A stretch of DNA of 64,000 nt, from assembly GCA_016742175.1 (NCBI GenBank), contig JACVCH010000006.1, forward strand, positions 163,698 through 227,697. Direction: 5' to 3'. The stretch comes from Rhizobiaceae bacterium (lineage in GTDB: Bacteria; Pseudomonadota; Alphaproteobacteria; Rhizobiales; Rhizobiaceae). The translations under genes and the position numbers were made by a program. Below the pieces are notes generated by a model. That model searched no databases. It was not told the DNA's origin and saw only the letters and a program-made list of their open reading frames with translations. This document shows positions 1-13,011 of this stretch, in pieces. Each line of letters starts with the position of its first letter. Positions within the stretch are counted from its first letter, which is position 1.

Positions 1-1
1 C

Positions 2-592
2 ACCAGCGGCAATTGCTACAAGCCGCGCCTGCTCCTCGCCAAGCTCGGGCGCAACTTCCGCCATGTCGAGGTCTCGACCGTCGATGGCGGCACCAGGACG
101 GCCGACTACCTGGCGAAGAACCCGAACGGAAAAGTGCCGCTCCTGGAACTGGAGGACGGCCGTCTGCTCGCCGAGAGCAACGCCATCCTGATGCACCTTT
201 CCGAGGGCACCCGCTACCTTCCCGCCGACGCGTATGAGCGCGCGCTGTGCTACCAGTGGCTCTTCTTCGAACAGTACAGCCACGAGCCGCAGATCGCCGT
301 GCGCCGCTCGCTGGTGGTCTATCCGCACCTCGCCGCCTTCGCGACCGCGGAGCGGATGGCCGCGCTTCTGGAGGGCGGCAGCAAGGCGCTGGCGGTGATG
401 GAAGACCGTCTGGCAAAGGCGCCGTTCTTCGCCGGCGAAACATTGTCCGTCGCCGACATCGCGCTCTACGCCTATACCCACGATGCCGGCACGGCCGGTT
501 TCGATTTGGCGCGGTTTCCTTTCGTTTCGGCGTGGCTTTCGCGCGTCGCCGCCGATGAAGGCCATGTCGAAATCGGTTGGAAACCTGCCTGA
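2..592 (+). CDS. Glutathione S-transferase family protein (5' end missing)
   Basis: The reading frame is open from the window edge and ends in TGA at 590-592; about 196 codons are visible. The start of the visible part reads like a GST thioredoxin-fold domain (SGNCYKPRLLLAKLG), followed by the PNGKVPLLEL and ESNAI motifs that place the cis-proline and glutathione-contacting loop. The rest looks like the all-helical C-terminal domain, including a LSVADIALYAYTHDA segment typical of GST helix 6. The family conjugates glutathione to electrophiles or acts in redox detoxification in the cytosol. The substrate cannot be told. Only the first few residues lie outside the window. Confidence 0.85.
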   Translation, partial: TSGNCYKPRLLLAKLGRNFRHVEVSTVDGGTRTADYLAKNPNGKVPLLELEDGRLLAESNAILMHLSEGTRYLPADAYERALCYQWLFFEQYSHEPQIAVRRSLVVYPHLAAFATAERMAALLEGGSKALAVMEDRLAKAPFFAGETLSVADIALYAYTHDAGTAGFDLARFPFVSAWLSRVAADEGHVEIGWKPA

Positions 593-670
593 ACCCCATG
601 CACACTGCGCATTTTGACGCCCTGCCTGTTGACTCTTAGCCGATTTCGGGAAATTTCGTTTCCAGTTTCA

Positions 671-724
671 CCGGATAACAGCAAAACTGTTGTCCGGTTG
701 TCACAAACCGCCGATAGTGCGGTT
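671..724 (+). promoter_or_regulatory. Palindromes and possible Pho box upstream of ugpB
   Basis: Two inverted repeats precede ugpB: 671-681 with 687-697 (11-bp arms, one mismatch) and 706-711 with 719-724 (AACCGC/GCGGTT). At 687-704 the pattern CTGTTGT-CCGG-TTGTCAC has the 7-4-7 spacing of PhoB boxes, with an imperfect first half. PhoB control of ugp is established in other bacteria; the box here is inference. A TTGACT hexamer lies at 629-634, but no convincing -10 follows it. Confidence 0.35.
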
Positions 725-762
725 CGCGGAAGTAACCTTTCGCCAACAAACGGGAGCGAAAC

Positions 763-2073
763 ATGTCCATGAAAGCCTATGCGGCGGGTATTGCCGCCAC
801 CTTCACCCTTCTGTCCGCGTCGACCGCGCTCGCCCAGACGCGCATCGAGTGGTGGCACGCCATGTCCGGCGCCAACAACGAAGTCGTCGACACGCTGGCC
901 AAGGAATTCAACGACAGTCAGGACGAGTACGAAGTCGCCCCGGTCTTCAAGGGCACCTATCCCGAGACGCTGAACGCCGGCATCGCCGCCTTCCGCGCGA
1001 ACCAGGCGCCGCACATCATCCAGGTCTTCGACGTCGGCACCGGCGTCATGATGGCCGCCGAAGGCGCGGTGAAGCCGGTCGCCGACATCCTCTCGATGGG
1101 CGGCACCGAGTTCGACAAGTCGCAGTACCTGGCCGGCATCGCCGCCTATTACTCGCGTCCGGACGGCACGATGCTGTCGTTCCCGTACAACTCGTCCTCG
1201 CCGATCCTCTACTACAACAAGGACATCTTCGAGGAAGCCGGTCTCGATCCCGAAGCTCCGCCCGCGACCTGGCCGGAAGTGTTCGAAGCGGCCAAGAAGA
1301 TCAAGGAATCGGGCGCGGCCGAGTGCGGCCTGACCTCGACCTGGCTGACCTGGATCGGCCTCGAGAACTTCGCCGCCTGGAACAACCTCCAGTACGGCAC
1401 CAACGAGAACGGCCTGGCCGGCACCGATGTCGAGCTGAAGATCAACGAGGGGATGTTCGTCACCCACTTCCAGAACATCGCCGACCTCGCCAAGGACGAC
1501 ACGTTCCGTTACGGCGGCCGCACCTCCGAAGCCAAGCAGCTCTTCCTGTCGGGCGAGTGCGCGATCCTGACGGAATCCTCCGGCGGCCTCGGCGACGTCC
1601 TGAAGTCGGGCCTCAATTACGGCCTCGGCCAGCTTCCCTACTATCCGGAAGCCGAAGGCGCACCGCAGAACACCATCCCCGGCGGCGCCAGCCTCTGGGT
1701 GTTCGAAGGCAAGTCGGACGAGGAATATGCCGGCGTCGCGGCGTTCTTCGAGTTCCTGTCGCAGACCGAGATCCAGGCCCGCCTGCACCAGGTCTCCGGC
1801 TACCTGCCGGTCACCATGGAAGCCTATGAGGCGACGAAGGAATCCGGCTTCTACGACGAGAACCCGGGCCGCGAGATCCCGATCACCCAGATGATGGGCA
1901 AGGAGCCGACCGAGAACTCGCGCGGCGTGCGCCTCGTCAACCTGCCGCAGGTCCGCGACATCCAGAACGAAGAGTTCGAAAAGATGCTCGCCGGCGAACA
2001 GGACGCCCAGACCGCCCTCGACAACGCCGTCGAGCGCTCGAATGCGGCGATCCAGGAAGCCATCGGCAACTAA
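763..2073 (+). CDS. ugpB: sn-glycerol-3-phosphate ABC transporter, periplasmic binding protein UgpB
   Basis: 436 residues, normal for UgpB. An N-terminal signal peptide ends near ALAQ (about residue 25). The mature protein matches the UgpB pattern throughout: WWHAMSG, a YPETLNAGIAAFRA stretch, SFPYNSSSPILYYNKD, and PGGASLWVF near the C-terminus. It binds glycerol-3-phosphate or its diesters in the periplasm and delivers them to UgpAE. It is the first gene of ugpBAEC. A 120-bp gap with a strong hairpin separates it from ugpA, which probably lets the binding protein be made in excess. Start ATG follows GGGAGCG. Confidence 0.95.
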   Translation: MSMKAYAAGIAATFTLLSASTALAQTRIEWWHAMSGANNEVVDTLAKEFNDSQDEYEVAPVFKGTYPETLNAGIAAFRANQAPHIIQVFDVGTGVMMAAEGAVKPVADILSMGGTEFDKSQYLAGIAAYYSRPDGTMLSFPYNSSSPILYYNKDIFEEAGLDPEAPPATWPEVFEAAKKIKESGAAECGLTSTWLTWIGLENFAAWNNLQYGTNENGLAGTDVELKINEGMFVTHFQNIADLAKDDTFRYGGRTSEAKQLFLSGECAILTESSGGLGDVLKSGLNYGLGQLPYYPEAEGAPQNTIPGGASLWVFEGKSDEEYAGVAAFFEFLSQTEIQARLHQVSGYLPVTMEAYEATKESGFYDENPGREIPITQMMGKEPTENSRGVRLVNLPQVRDIQNEEFEKMLAGEQDAQTALDNAVERSNAAIQEAIGN

Positions 2074-2097
2074 GCCGGCTCTTTAAGGTCGACATTG

Positions 2098-2130
2098 CCG
2101 CCCGCGTGGCCAACACGCGGGCGGTTCTTT
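2098..2130 (+). terminator. Hairpin between ugpB and ugpA
   Basis: A perfect 11-bp stem (2098-2108 pairing with 2114-2124, loop GCCAA) is followed by TTCTTT. It lies 25 bp after the ugpB stop. It may terminate part of the transcripts or protect the ugpB message from 3' decay. Both would raise binding-protein level over permease, as known for other ABC operons. Confidence 0.7.
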
Positions 2131-2192
2131 AAGAAGGAACGGCGAAGGCTTTCGCCCACCCGTTCCCGGCCCGGCACCCGAGAGGAAATCCC

Positions 2193-3077
2193 TTGTCCCC
2201 GCGCGTCGTCTTTCCCAACAAGATCCTGCCCTATGCGCTGCTGCTGCCGCAGCTCGTCATCGTCGGCATCTTCTTCTACTGGCCGGCAAGCCAGGCGCTC
2301 TACCAGTCGGTGCTGCGCGAGGACCCGTTCGGCCTGCGCACGACCTTCGTCGGCCTGCGCAATTTCGAGAAGGTGCTGTCGGAGCCGAGCTATCTGAACG
2401 CGGTGCAGAACACGGCGGTGTTCTCGGTCGCGGTGGCGTTCCTCGCCATGGCGATCGCACTTTTGCTCGCGGTGATGGCGGACAAGATCGTCAAGGGCAA
2501 GGGCGTCTACCGGACCATGCTGATCTGGCCCTATGCCGTGGCGCCGGCCATCGCCGGCATGGTGTGGCTGTTCATGTTCAACCCGGCCATGGGCACCTTC
2601 GCCTACATGCTGCGCGCGTCGGGCTATGCCTGGGACCCGCTGCTCAAGGGCGACCAGGCGATGATCCTCGTCATCGCGGCGGCGGCCTGGAAGCAGATCT
2701 CCTACAATTTCCTGTTCTTCGTCGCCGGCCTGCAGGCGATCCCGAAGACGCTGATCGAAGCCGCCGCCATCGACGGCGCGGGCGAGACCAAGCGCTTCTG
2801 GACGATCGTCTTCCCGCTGCTCGCGCCGACCACCTTCTTCCTGCTCGTCATCAACACGACCTACGCCTTCTTCGACACGTTCGGCATCATCCATGCCGTC
2901 ACCGGCGGCGGTCCCGGCAAGGCGACCGAGACGCTGGTCTACAAGGTCTATCACGACGGCTTCGTGAACCTCATTCTCGGCGATTCCGCCGCGCAATCGG
3001 TGATCCTGATGGTCATCGTCATCGCGCTCACGGCCATCCAGTTCCGCTATGTGGAGAAGAAGGTGCACTATGGCTGA
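2193..3077 (+). CDS. ugpA: sn-glycerol-3-phosphate ABC transporter permease UgpA
   Basis: 294 residues with about six membrane segments. The start is TTG behind GAGAGGAAA. The protein aligns by eye with Ugp[13 protein letters not shown] near the N-terminus, [18 protein letters not shown], and the inner-membrane-component loop [14 protein letters not shown] that contacts the ATPase. It forms the membrane channel with UgpE. Its stop overlaps the ugpE start (ATGGCTGA), so the two are translationally coupled. Confidence 0.94.
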   Translation: MSPRVVFPNKILPYALLLPQLVIVGIFFYWPASQALYQSVLREDPFGLRTTFVGLRNFEKVLSEPSYLNAVQNTAVFSVAVAFLAMAIALLLAVMADKIVKGKGVYRTMLIWPYAVAPAIAGMVWLFMFNPAMGTFAYMLRASGYAWDPLLKGDQAMILVIAAAAWKQISYNFLFFVAGLQAIPKTLIEAAAIDGAGETKRFWTIVFPLLAPTTFFLLVINTTYAFFDTFGIIHAVTGGGPGKATETLVYKVYHDGFVNLILGDSAAQSVILMVIVIALTAIQFRYVEKKVHYG

Positions 3078-3987
3078 AGCTGTCGCCACCACCGGAACGT
3101 CCACCGCGGCCAAGCTGGGGCGCAGGGAAGAGGGCAACATGCTCGGCGTCTCCAGGACGTCGCGCATCATCGCGCACACGATCCTGATCATCGGCGTCCT
3201 GATCGTCGCCTTCCCGATCTACTACACCTTCGTCGCCTCGACCCATACGCTGCAGACGATCCTGCGCCCGCCGCTGCCGCTTCTGCCGGGCGACCAGTTC
3301 TTCGCGAACTACTACCAGGCGCTGTTTGGCGGGGTGGGGCGCATCGGCGGGGTCAGCGCCGGGACGCTGCTCTTCAACTCCACGGTGATGGCACTCGGCA
3401 TCGCGGTCGGCAAGATCGCGATCTCGGTCCTGTCGGCCTTCGCGATCGTGTTCTTCCGCTTCCCCGGCCGGATGTTGTTCTTCTGGATCATCTTCATCAC
3501 GCTGATGCTGCCGGTCGAGGTGCGCATCCTGCCGACCTACAAGGTGATGGTCGATCTCGGCCTGATCGACACCTATGCCGGCCTCATCCTGCCGCTGATC
3601 GCGTCGGCGACGGCGACGCTGCTCTTCCGCCAGTTCTTCCTGACCATTCCGGGCGAACTGATCGAGGCGGCGCGCGTCGACGGGGCAGGGCCGTGGCGCT
3701 TCTTCAAGGACATCCTGATGCCCCTGTCGAAGACCAACATCGCCGCGCTCTTCGTCATCATGTTCATCTATGGCTGGACGCAGTATCTGTGGCCGCTGCT
3801 GGTCACCAACTCCAATTCCATGAACACGATCGTCATCGCGCTTCGCAAGATGATCTCCTTCGCCGATGCCGACACCCAGTGGCATCTCGTCATGGTCACC
3901 GCCGTCCTCGCCATGCTGCCCCCGATCCTCGTCGTGCTCTTCATGCAGCGCTGGTTCGTCAAGGGCCTGGTCGAAACCGAGAAGTGA
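3070..3987 (+). CDS. ugpE: sn-glycerol-3-phosphate ABC transporter permease UgpE
   Basis: 305 residues from the ATG that overlaps the ugpA stop by 8 bp. An alternative ATG at 3139 would remove an extra N-terminal stretch that E. coli UgpE lacks. Features include six predicted membrane helices, the stretch [15 protein letters not shown] typical of UgpE, and the coupling loop [14 protein letters not shown]. It pairs with UgpA in the inner membrane. Confidence 0.93.
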   Translation: MAEAVATTGTSTAAKLGRREEGNMLGVSRTSRIIAHTILIIGVLIVAFPIYYTFVASTHTLQTILRPPLPLLPGDQFFANYYQALFGGVGRIGGVSAGTLLFNSTVMALGIAVGKIAISVLSAFAIVFFRFPGRMLFFWIIFITLMLPVEVRILPTYKVMVDLGLIDTYAGLILPLIASATATLLFRQFFLTIPGELIEAARVDGAGPWRFFKDILMPLSKTNIAALFVIMFIYGWTQYLWPLLVTNSNSMNTIVIALRKMISFADADTQWHLVMVTAVLAMLPPILVVLFMQRWFVKGLVETEK

Positions 3988-3997
3988 GTAGCCCGAA

Positions 3998-5086
<1,089 letters not shown>

Positions 5087-5132
5087 AGAATTGGCGAAGG
5101 CGCGGCTGAAGGCCGCGCCGCCGGTCTGCCGC

Positions 5133-5384
5133 TCAGGCGACGTTGCGCAGCTTCGTGTCGGGCGCGGATCGCGCCGGCTTCTGCTTCTCGGCCGGCGCGG
5201 GCTTCGCCTCGATCCCGGCCAGGATCGCGTTCACCTCGTCGATGTCGACATAGTAGTAGCGCGCGAGCTGCACCGGCACGTCGTCCGGCTTGACGCCGCG
5301 GCTCATCATGAAGCGGATGGCGAATTCGATCTCGTCATGTTCGACGAGACGACGCTTCGCGCAATCGTCGACATTCCTGCCCAT
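5133..5384 (-). CDS. Small conserved hypothetical protein
   Basis: 83 residues, soluble, rich in charged residues, with a Tyr-rich core (ARYYYVDIDEVNAIL) and an Ala/Pro/Lys-rich tail. It lies tail-to-tail with ugpC, 46 bp away. The ATG is preceded by a G-run (GGGGG) at ribosome-site distance. I do not recognise a family with certainty. Codon use looks like that of its neighbours, so I treat it as a real gene of unknown role. Confidence 0.6.
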   Translation of the reverse strand: MGRNVDDCAKRRLVEHDEIEFAIRFMMSRGVKPDDVPVQLARYYYVDIDEVNAILAGIEAKPAPAEKQKPARSAPDTKLRNVA

Positions 5385-5730
5385 CCGAATACCCCCGCAT
5401 CTCGTGAAGATCGGCCGGAAGCTGTTGCGGGCCTCCGGTTTCGCCCGATCTTCGGTGAACCATCCTGCGTCGGCCGTGGTGACGCGCCCCGGTCATGACG
5501 CGAATCGTGTGGTTCGAGTATGGCGCGTGGAGTCGCGGTTGCAACAAAGCCGTGGATAAGTCAGAAACTTGTGCACAGGGTGTCATATCTTCTTGCAACC
5601 CCTGCGCGATCCGAGGCAGCCGTCCGCAATCCCAGCTTCGCCCCTCGTTGCCGATTGCCCAAAGCGGCGCACTCGGCTAAGAAATGCGCGGGTGGGACGA
5701 CAATTCGAAACGAATTTGCGAGAGACGACA
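5385..5730. other. Intergenic region, no gene seen
   Basis: 346 bp between divergent genes. It holds two sequences each one mismatch from the DnaA box TTATNCACA (5551-5559 on the minus strand, 5569-5577 on the plus strand). No AT-rich unwinding stretch and no coding frame with a supported start were seen. It must contain the promoters of the two flanking genes. Confidence 0.5.
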
Positions 5731-6387
5731 TTGGCTGCGCAGACAGTTCCGGCCCGTTGGGCTGCCGCCTCCCTGATCTCCCTCGGCCTTCTGGCCGGCT
5801 GCACGTCCACCGGCGACCTCGCCACCGACCTTCAGGCGGCCGCCGAACAGGAGGTCGCGCTGCCCGACACCGTCGCGGTGCGCCCGTCGGCCAAGTTCAC
5901 CGGCGCCGACGTCGCGGTCGACCCGCAATCGGGCGAGCCGGCCATCGTCGCCTCCGCCTTTGCCGGCGCCACGCCGTCCTCCGCGCTGCAGGCCGCGATC
6001 GTGCCGTCGGGCATCAAGTCCGTCGCGCCGCGCAGCCCCGAGCTCGACCTCCTCATCGTCAAATATGCCGGTCACTACGAGGTTCCGGTCGAACTCGTCC
6101 GCCGCGTCGTCAAGCGCGAGAGCAACTTCAACCCCGGCGCCCGCAACCGCATCTATTGGGGCCTGATGCAGATCCGGCACGACACCGCCCGTACCATGGG
6201 CTATCGCGGCTCGGCCGAAGGCCTGCTCGACGCCGAGACCAACTTGAAATACGCGGTCAAATATCTGCGCGGCGCATACCTGACCGCCGACGGCAACCAG
6301 GACCGCGCCGTCCGCTTCTACGCCCGTGGCTACTATTACGACGCCAAGCGCAAGGGCATCCTGCGCGAGACGGGGCTGCGGTCCTAG
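5731..6387 (+). CDS. Lytic transglycosylase, SLT domain lipoprotein
   Basis: 218 residues from a TTG start. This start puts a lipoprotein signal peptide at the very N-terminus (lipobox LAGC, Cys about residue 23); longer in-frame starts would bury it. The C-terminal half is an SLT domain: the catalytic Glu lies in VVKRESNFNPGARN, followed by GLMQIRHDTARTMGY and a YAVKYLRGAY helix. Such enzymes cleave the MurNAc-GlcNAc bond of peptidoglycan, forming 1,6-anhydro ends, from the outer-membrane inner face. Confidence 0.88.
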   Translation: MAAQTVPARWAAASLISLGLLAGCTSTGDLATDLQAAAEQEVALPDTVAVRPSAKFTGADVAVDPQSGEPAIVASAFAGATPSSALQAAIVPSGIKSVAPRSPELDLLIVKYAGHYEVPVELVRRVVKRESNFNPGARNRIYWGLMQIRHDTARTMGYRGSAEGLLDAETNLKYAVKYLRGAYLTADGNQDRAVRFYARGYYYDAKRKGILRETGLRS

Positions 6388-6446
6388 GCAGGTCACATTG
6401 CCGTGACGCCCATGATTTCGCCGCGCGCGCTCCCTACCTCGCTTCG

Positions 6447-7457
6447 ATGAACAGACGCGCCCTTCTCGCCTTCGCCCTCGTCTCAACCCTCGCCATCCCC
6501 GCCGTCGCGCAGGACGACCCACCGACTTTCGCAACCCTGCTCGACGAGGCCGAAACCCTCGCGCCGCTGGAAACCGTGATCGTCTCGCGCAATGGGGAGA
6601 TCGTCGCGGAGCGCGGCTACCGCGGCAATTCCGTCACCGATTCGACCAACATCAAGTCGGCGTCGAAATCGATCGTCTCGGCGCTGGTCGGCATTGCCAT
6701 CGACAAGGGCGTGCTCGAAGGTCCCGACCAGAAGATCGCGCCGCTCCTCGCCGACGACCTGCCGGACGACGCCGATCCGCGCGTCGCGGACATCACGGTC
6801 GGCCATCTTCTCTCCATGCAGGCCGGGCTCGGGCGCACCTCGGGCGGCAATTACGGACGCTGGGTGTCGAGCGGCAACTGGGTGCGTGCCGCGCTTGCCA
6901 TGCCGTTCGACGACGAGCCGGGCGGGCGGATGCTCTATTCGACCGGCTCGACGCATCTCCTCTCCGCCATCCTGACCAAAGAGACCGGCCGCTCGACGCT
7001 CGAGCTCGCGCGCGACTGGCTCGGCCCGCTCGAGGGTTTCCGCATCGGCGCGTGGGAACGCGATCCGCAGGGCATCTATCTGGGCGGCAACCAGATGGCG
7101 ATGACGCCGCGCTCGCTCGCCGCCTTCGGCGAACTCTACCGCAATGGCGGCGAGACGCCGGACGGCGAACGGCTCGTCTCGGCCGAATGGATCGAGACCT
7201 CCTGGCAGCCGCGCACCAATTCCCGCTTCAACGGCGACGGCTACGGCTATGGCTGGTTCCTGCGCGAGATCGCGGGCGCGGAGGTCGTCTATGGCTGGGG
7301 CTATGGCGGCCAGATGCTCTACATCGTGCCCGAACTCGATTTGACCGTCGTCATGACCTCCGACGAGGCCAGCCCCTCGGCGCGCAGCGGCCACCGCAAC
7401 GATCTGCACGGCCTCCTCGGCGAGATCATCGAAGCGGCGCGCCGGACCGAGAGCTGA
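6447..7457 (+). CDS. Secreted serine hydrolase, beta-lactamase/class C family
   Basis: 336 residues with a signal peptide (cleavage near AVAQ). The SxxK catalytic motif is SASKS, in KSASKSIVSAL. YSTG serves as the Y-x-N-type motif, and a GWGYGGQ segment lies where the KTG-like motif would be. The GYGYGWFLR pattern resembles 6-aminohexanoate-dimer-hydrolase-like members. It is probably a periplasmic esterase, amidase or DD-peptidase-like enzyme; the substrate is unknown. It starts 59 bp after the transglycosylase gene, so it may be cotranscribed. Confidence 0.85.
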   Translation: MNRRALLAFALVSTLAIPAVAQDDPPTFATLLDEAETLAPLETVIVSRNGEIVAERGYRGNSVTDSTNIKSASKSIVSALVGIAIDKGVLEGPDQKIAPLLADDLPDDADPRVADITVGHLLSMQAGLGRTSGGNYGRWVSSGNWVRAALAMPFDDEPGGRMLYSTGSTHLLSAILTKETGRSTLELARDWLGPLEGFRIGAWERDPQGIYLGGNQMAMTPRSLAAFGELYRNGGETPDGERLVSAEWIETSWQPRTNSRFNGDGYGYGWFLREIAGAEVVYGWGYGGQMLYIVPELDLTVVMTSDEASPSARSGHRNDLHGLLGEIIEAARRTES

Positions 7458-7649
7458 CGTCGCGGACGATTTGCGTGGACGCGACGAAGGGCGTGCTTGC
7501 GCCGCTTGCCGCGAGCGACTACGCAGGGCGAGGGGAGTTGAATTCGCGCTGCGCCGTTCTTCGGCCGTGATCGGGGTCTACCCCTTCCGAACATTTCGCG
7601 CGTCACATGTTCCGGCAGGTCGACGTTTCCTCTTGCAGCCTGGAATCCG

Positions 7650-8678
7650 ATGACGTCCCATTCCACGACCCCAGATGCCGTGCAGGCGGCCCGCGCCTGG
7701 ACCAAGGTTCTCGCCCGCTACCGCGAGCCGAGCACCGCCCGCAGCGCCTTCGAGCTCGCGGTGACCATCGTGCCCTTCGTCGCGCTGTGGACCGTGACCG
7801 CGCTCGCCGTCGTCGAGGGCCATTACTGGGCGCTGGTGCTGACGATCCCCGCCGCCGGCTTCCTCGTCCGCCTGTTCATGCTGCAGCACGATTGCGGCCA
7901 CGGATCGCTGTTCGCGCGGCGCGGGCTCAACGACTGGACCGGCCGCGTCATCGGCGTCCTCACCTTCACGCCCTACGATTACTGGCGTCGCACGCACGCC
8001 GTCCACCACGCCACGACCGGCAATCTCGACCAGCGCGGCATCGGCGACATCGACACGCTGACGGTCGCCGAATACCGTGCGCTGTCGCGCTGGGGCCGGA
8101 CGAAATACTGGCTCTACCGCCACCCGCTCGTCATGTTCGGCATCGGCCCGGCTTGGCTCTTCATCTGCCAGTACCGCCTGCCGTTCGGCATGATGCGCGC
8201 CGGCATGACGCCGTGGACTTCGACGCTGGCCACCAATCTGGGCATCGCCATCCCCGCCGCGCTGCTGATCTGGCTGATGGGCCTCGGGCCGTTCCTGCTG
8301 GTGCAACTCCCGATCACGCTGATGGCGGCGACGGCGGGCGTCTGGCTGTTCTACGTCCAGCACCAGTTCGAGGAAACGCACTGGAGCGAGCAGGAGGACT
8401 GGAACTTCCAGCAGGCCGCGCTGCACGGTTCCTCGCATTACGACCTGCCGGCGGTGCTGCGCTGGTTCACCGGCAATATCGGCATCCACCACGTCCACCA
8501 CCTGTCGTCGAAAGTGCCGTTCTACCGGCTGCCCGAGGTGCTGGAACACCACCCCGAACTGCGCGACATGGGCCGCATCACCTTCATGGAAAGCCTGCGC
8601 TGCGTGAAGCTGGTGCTGTGGGACGAGCAGCAGCGGCGGCTGGTGTCGTTCCGCGACGTGCGGATGGCGATGGCGTGA
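7650..8678 (+). CDS. Membrane fatty acid desaturase
   Basis: 342 residues. The three diiron histidine boxes are intact: HDCGH (80-84), HAVHH (117-121) and HHVHH (280-284), with four to six membrane helices between them. The pattern fits the FAD2/DesA-like acyl-lipid desaturase family that introduces a double bond into membrane fatty acids using O2 and ferredoxin-type electrons. Regioselectivity cannot be read from the sequence. It stands alone with its own upstream region. Confidence 0.9.
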   Translation: MTSHSTTPDAVQAARAWTKVLARYREPSTARSAFELAVTIVPFVALWTVTALAVVEGHYWALVLTIPAAGFLVRLFMLQHDCGHGSLFARRGLNDWTGRVIGVLTFTPYDYWRRTHAVHHATTGNLDQRGIGDIDTLTVAEYRALSRWGRTKYWLYRHPLVMFGIGPAWLFICQYRLPFGMMRAGMTPWTSTLATNLGIAIPAALLIWLMGLGPFLLVQLPITLMAATAGVWLFYVQHQFEETHWSEQEDWNFQQAALHGSSHYDLPAVLRWFTGNIGIHHVHHLSSKVPFYRLPEVLEHHPELRDMGRITFMESLRCVKLVLWDEQQRRLVSFRDVRMAMA

Positions 8679-8722
8679 GGCAACGGTCCGCGGCGGCGCG
8701 ACATGCGCTTCCCATGACGGGT

Positions 8723-8845
8723 GTCATCCCGGCCGAAAGCGAGCGTAGCGAGCCGAGAGCCGGGATCCATTCCGTGCGTTACCCGGTCACGGAATGGATC
8801 CCGGATTCGATGCATCGCTGACGCGCTGCGCCGCTGCGGGATGAC
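8723..8845. repeat. Palindromic intergenic repeat, family B (long copy)
   Basis: The element is bounded by GTCATCCC and its complement GGGATGAC. It contains an inner perfect 17-bp inverted repeat (8760-8776 with 8788-8804). Shorter related copies lie at 62785-62840 and 63249-63305, sharing CACGGAATGG(A/G)TTCC and CGGCCGGAATGAC-type blocks. It may act as a bidirectional terminator between the two converging genes. Confidence 0.75.
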
Positions 8846-8860
8846 GCTGGCGTCGGGCGA

Positions 8861-9079
8861 TCACGACGCCTTCTTCAACTCCGAATGGCTCTTCAGCGCC
8901 CGGCCGCCGTCTTCCTGCTCCACCAGATAGGCCGGCTCTTCCTTCGACGCCTTGCGCTTGATCGTCTCGCCCTTGATCGTGCGCTCGACCTCCTCGGTGA
9001 AGCTCTCGGCCACCTTGCCGGTCGCCGTGCCGCTGCCCCACTTCCACTCGACCTTCGTGCCCTTGCGATATTTCGCCAT
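8861..9079 (-). CDS. DUF2945 (HVA1/TUDOR-like) small protein
   Basis: 72 residues from an ATG with an excellent ribosome site (AAGGAG, 7 bp upstream). The start KGTKVEWKWGSGTATGKV is the hallmark of the DUF2945 'hypervirulence-associated' TUDOR-like family. The end, YLVEQEDGGRALKSHSEL, also fits. These are small beta-barrel proteins of unknown biochemical role, common in rhizobia and often near stress genes. A longer upstream in-frame start was rejected because the family begins here. Confidence 0.85.
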   Translation of the reverse strand: MAKYRKGTKVEWKWGSGTATGKVAESFTEEVERTIKGETIKRKASKEEPAYLVEQEDGGRALKSHSELKKAS

Positions 9080-9264
9080 GCCGTCGCTCCTTCGGCGGGA
9101 AATGCCGAACGATGCGTCGCGGTTCCCGCGCGGATTTGCCGACAAGCCGTCGTCGATCGTGTATGATGGGTCATTCGAGAGCTGGGGTCGGTAGGGCCGG
9201 TCCAGCTTGGACGGAACCCGGCCGCCGGCTCCTTCTCCCGCACCAACATGCGGAGGAACGAAGC

Positions 9265-10062
9265 ATGGCAAACTTTCATGTCGTTGCAGGCGCGCAGGGC
9301 GGCATCGTGCGGCCGCGCATCCGGCGGATCGATATCGGCGAGGTGTTCGGCTGTCTCGCCGCCGGCATCGCGGATTTCCGCGACCGGCCGTCGCATTACT
9401 TCTTCCTCCTGATGATCTACCCGATCATCGGCTTCCTCATCCTGACCTGGGCCGCCGGCGCGAACGCGCTGCCGCTGGTCTTCCCGATCATCTCCGGCTT
9501 CGCGCTGCTCGGCCCCTTCGCCGCGCTCGGCATCTACGAGATCAGCCGGCGCAAGGAGCAGGGGCTCGACACGCATTGGCGCGAGGTCTTCGACCTGCGC
9601 CATTCGTCGGCGCTGCCGTCGATCGCGGCCGTCGGCTTCTTTCTGTTCGCCGTGTTCCTCGCCTGGCTGCTCATCGCGCGCGAGCTCTATGTCGTGCTGA
9701 TCGGCAGCGCCGCCCCGTCCTCGCTCACCGCCTTCTGGCAGGAGATCGTCGGCACCGAGGCAGGCTGGACGCTGATCGTCGCCGGCAATCTCATCGGCCT
9801 GGCCTTCGCGCTCGTCGTGCTGGCGACCACGGTCGTCGCCTTCCCCATGATGCTGGACCGCGACGTCGGCGCCTATTCGGCGATGGAAACTTCGGTGCGC
9901 GCCTTCCTGAAGAACCCGCTGCCGATCCTCGTCTGGGGCCTGATCGTCGCGGCTGGCCTCGCGCTCGGCATGGCGACGTTCCTCGTCGGGCTGATCGTCA
10001 TCCTGCCGATCCTCGGCCACGCGACCTGGCATCTCTATCGCAGCGTGGTCGGCATGGGCTGA
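9265..10062 (+). CDS. DUF2189 membrane protein
   Basis: 265 residues from the ATG at 9265, which has GGAGG upstream; earlier in-frame starts have none. The N-terminus (RPRIRRIDIGEVFGCLAAG) followed by about six hydrophobic segments matches the DUF2189 family of integral membrane proteins, often annotated near cytochrome oxidase genes. The function is unknown. It is divergent from the DUF2945 gene. Confidence 0.82.
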   Translation: MANFHVVAGAQGGIVRPRIRRIDIGEVFGCLAAGIADFRDRPSHYFFLLMIYPIIGFLILTWAAGANALPLVFPIISGFALLGPFAALGIYEISRRKEQGLDTHWREVFDLRHSSALPSIAAVGFFLFAVFLAWLLIARELYVVLIGSAAPSSLTAFWQEIVGTEAGWTLIVAGNLIGLAFALVVLATTVVAFPMMLDRDVGAYSAMETSVRAFLKNPLPILVWGLIVAAGLALGMATFLVGLIVILPILGHATWHLYRSVVGMG

Positions 10063-10086
10063 CGGCTGCGCCGCGGGGCGGGGGCT

Positions 10087-10106
10087 CCTGACAGCCTCCT
10101 GTCAGG
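10087..10106. promoter_or_regulatory. Perfect inverted repeat upstream of uvrB
   Basis: CCTGACAG, four bases, CTGTCAGG. No T-run follows on the plus strand, so an operator or mRNA structure is more likely than a terminator. It does not match the alphaproteobacterial LexA box (GTTC-N7-GTTC). It lies 61 bp before the uvrB start. Confidence 0.35.
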
Positions 10107-10167
10107 ACGATGCGCCGGAGCCGGCGCCACCCTTTTCTTCGGCCCGGACTCTCTCCATATTCCGGCC

Positions 10168-12996
<2,829 letters not shown>

Positions 12997-13011
12997 GCAT
13001 CGGATAGGCGA

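Noticed and set aside
5551..5577. Two near-DnaA boxes suggesting an origin
   Set aside because: Each has one mismatch, there are only two, no AT-rich unwinding region follows, and no dnaA, hemE or parAB genes are near.
10087..10106. SOS (LexA) box before uvrB
   Set aside because: The inverted repeat does not fit GTTC-N7-GTTC, and no such motif is seen between 10063 and 10167.
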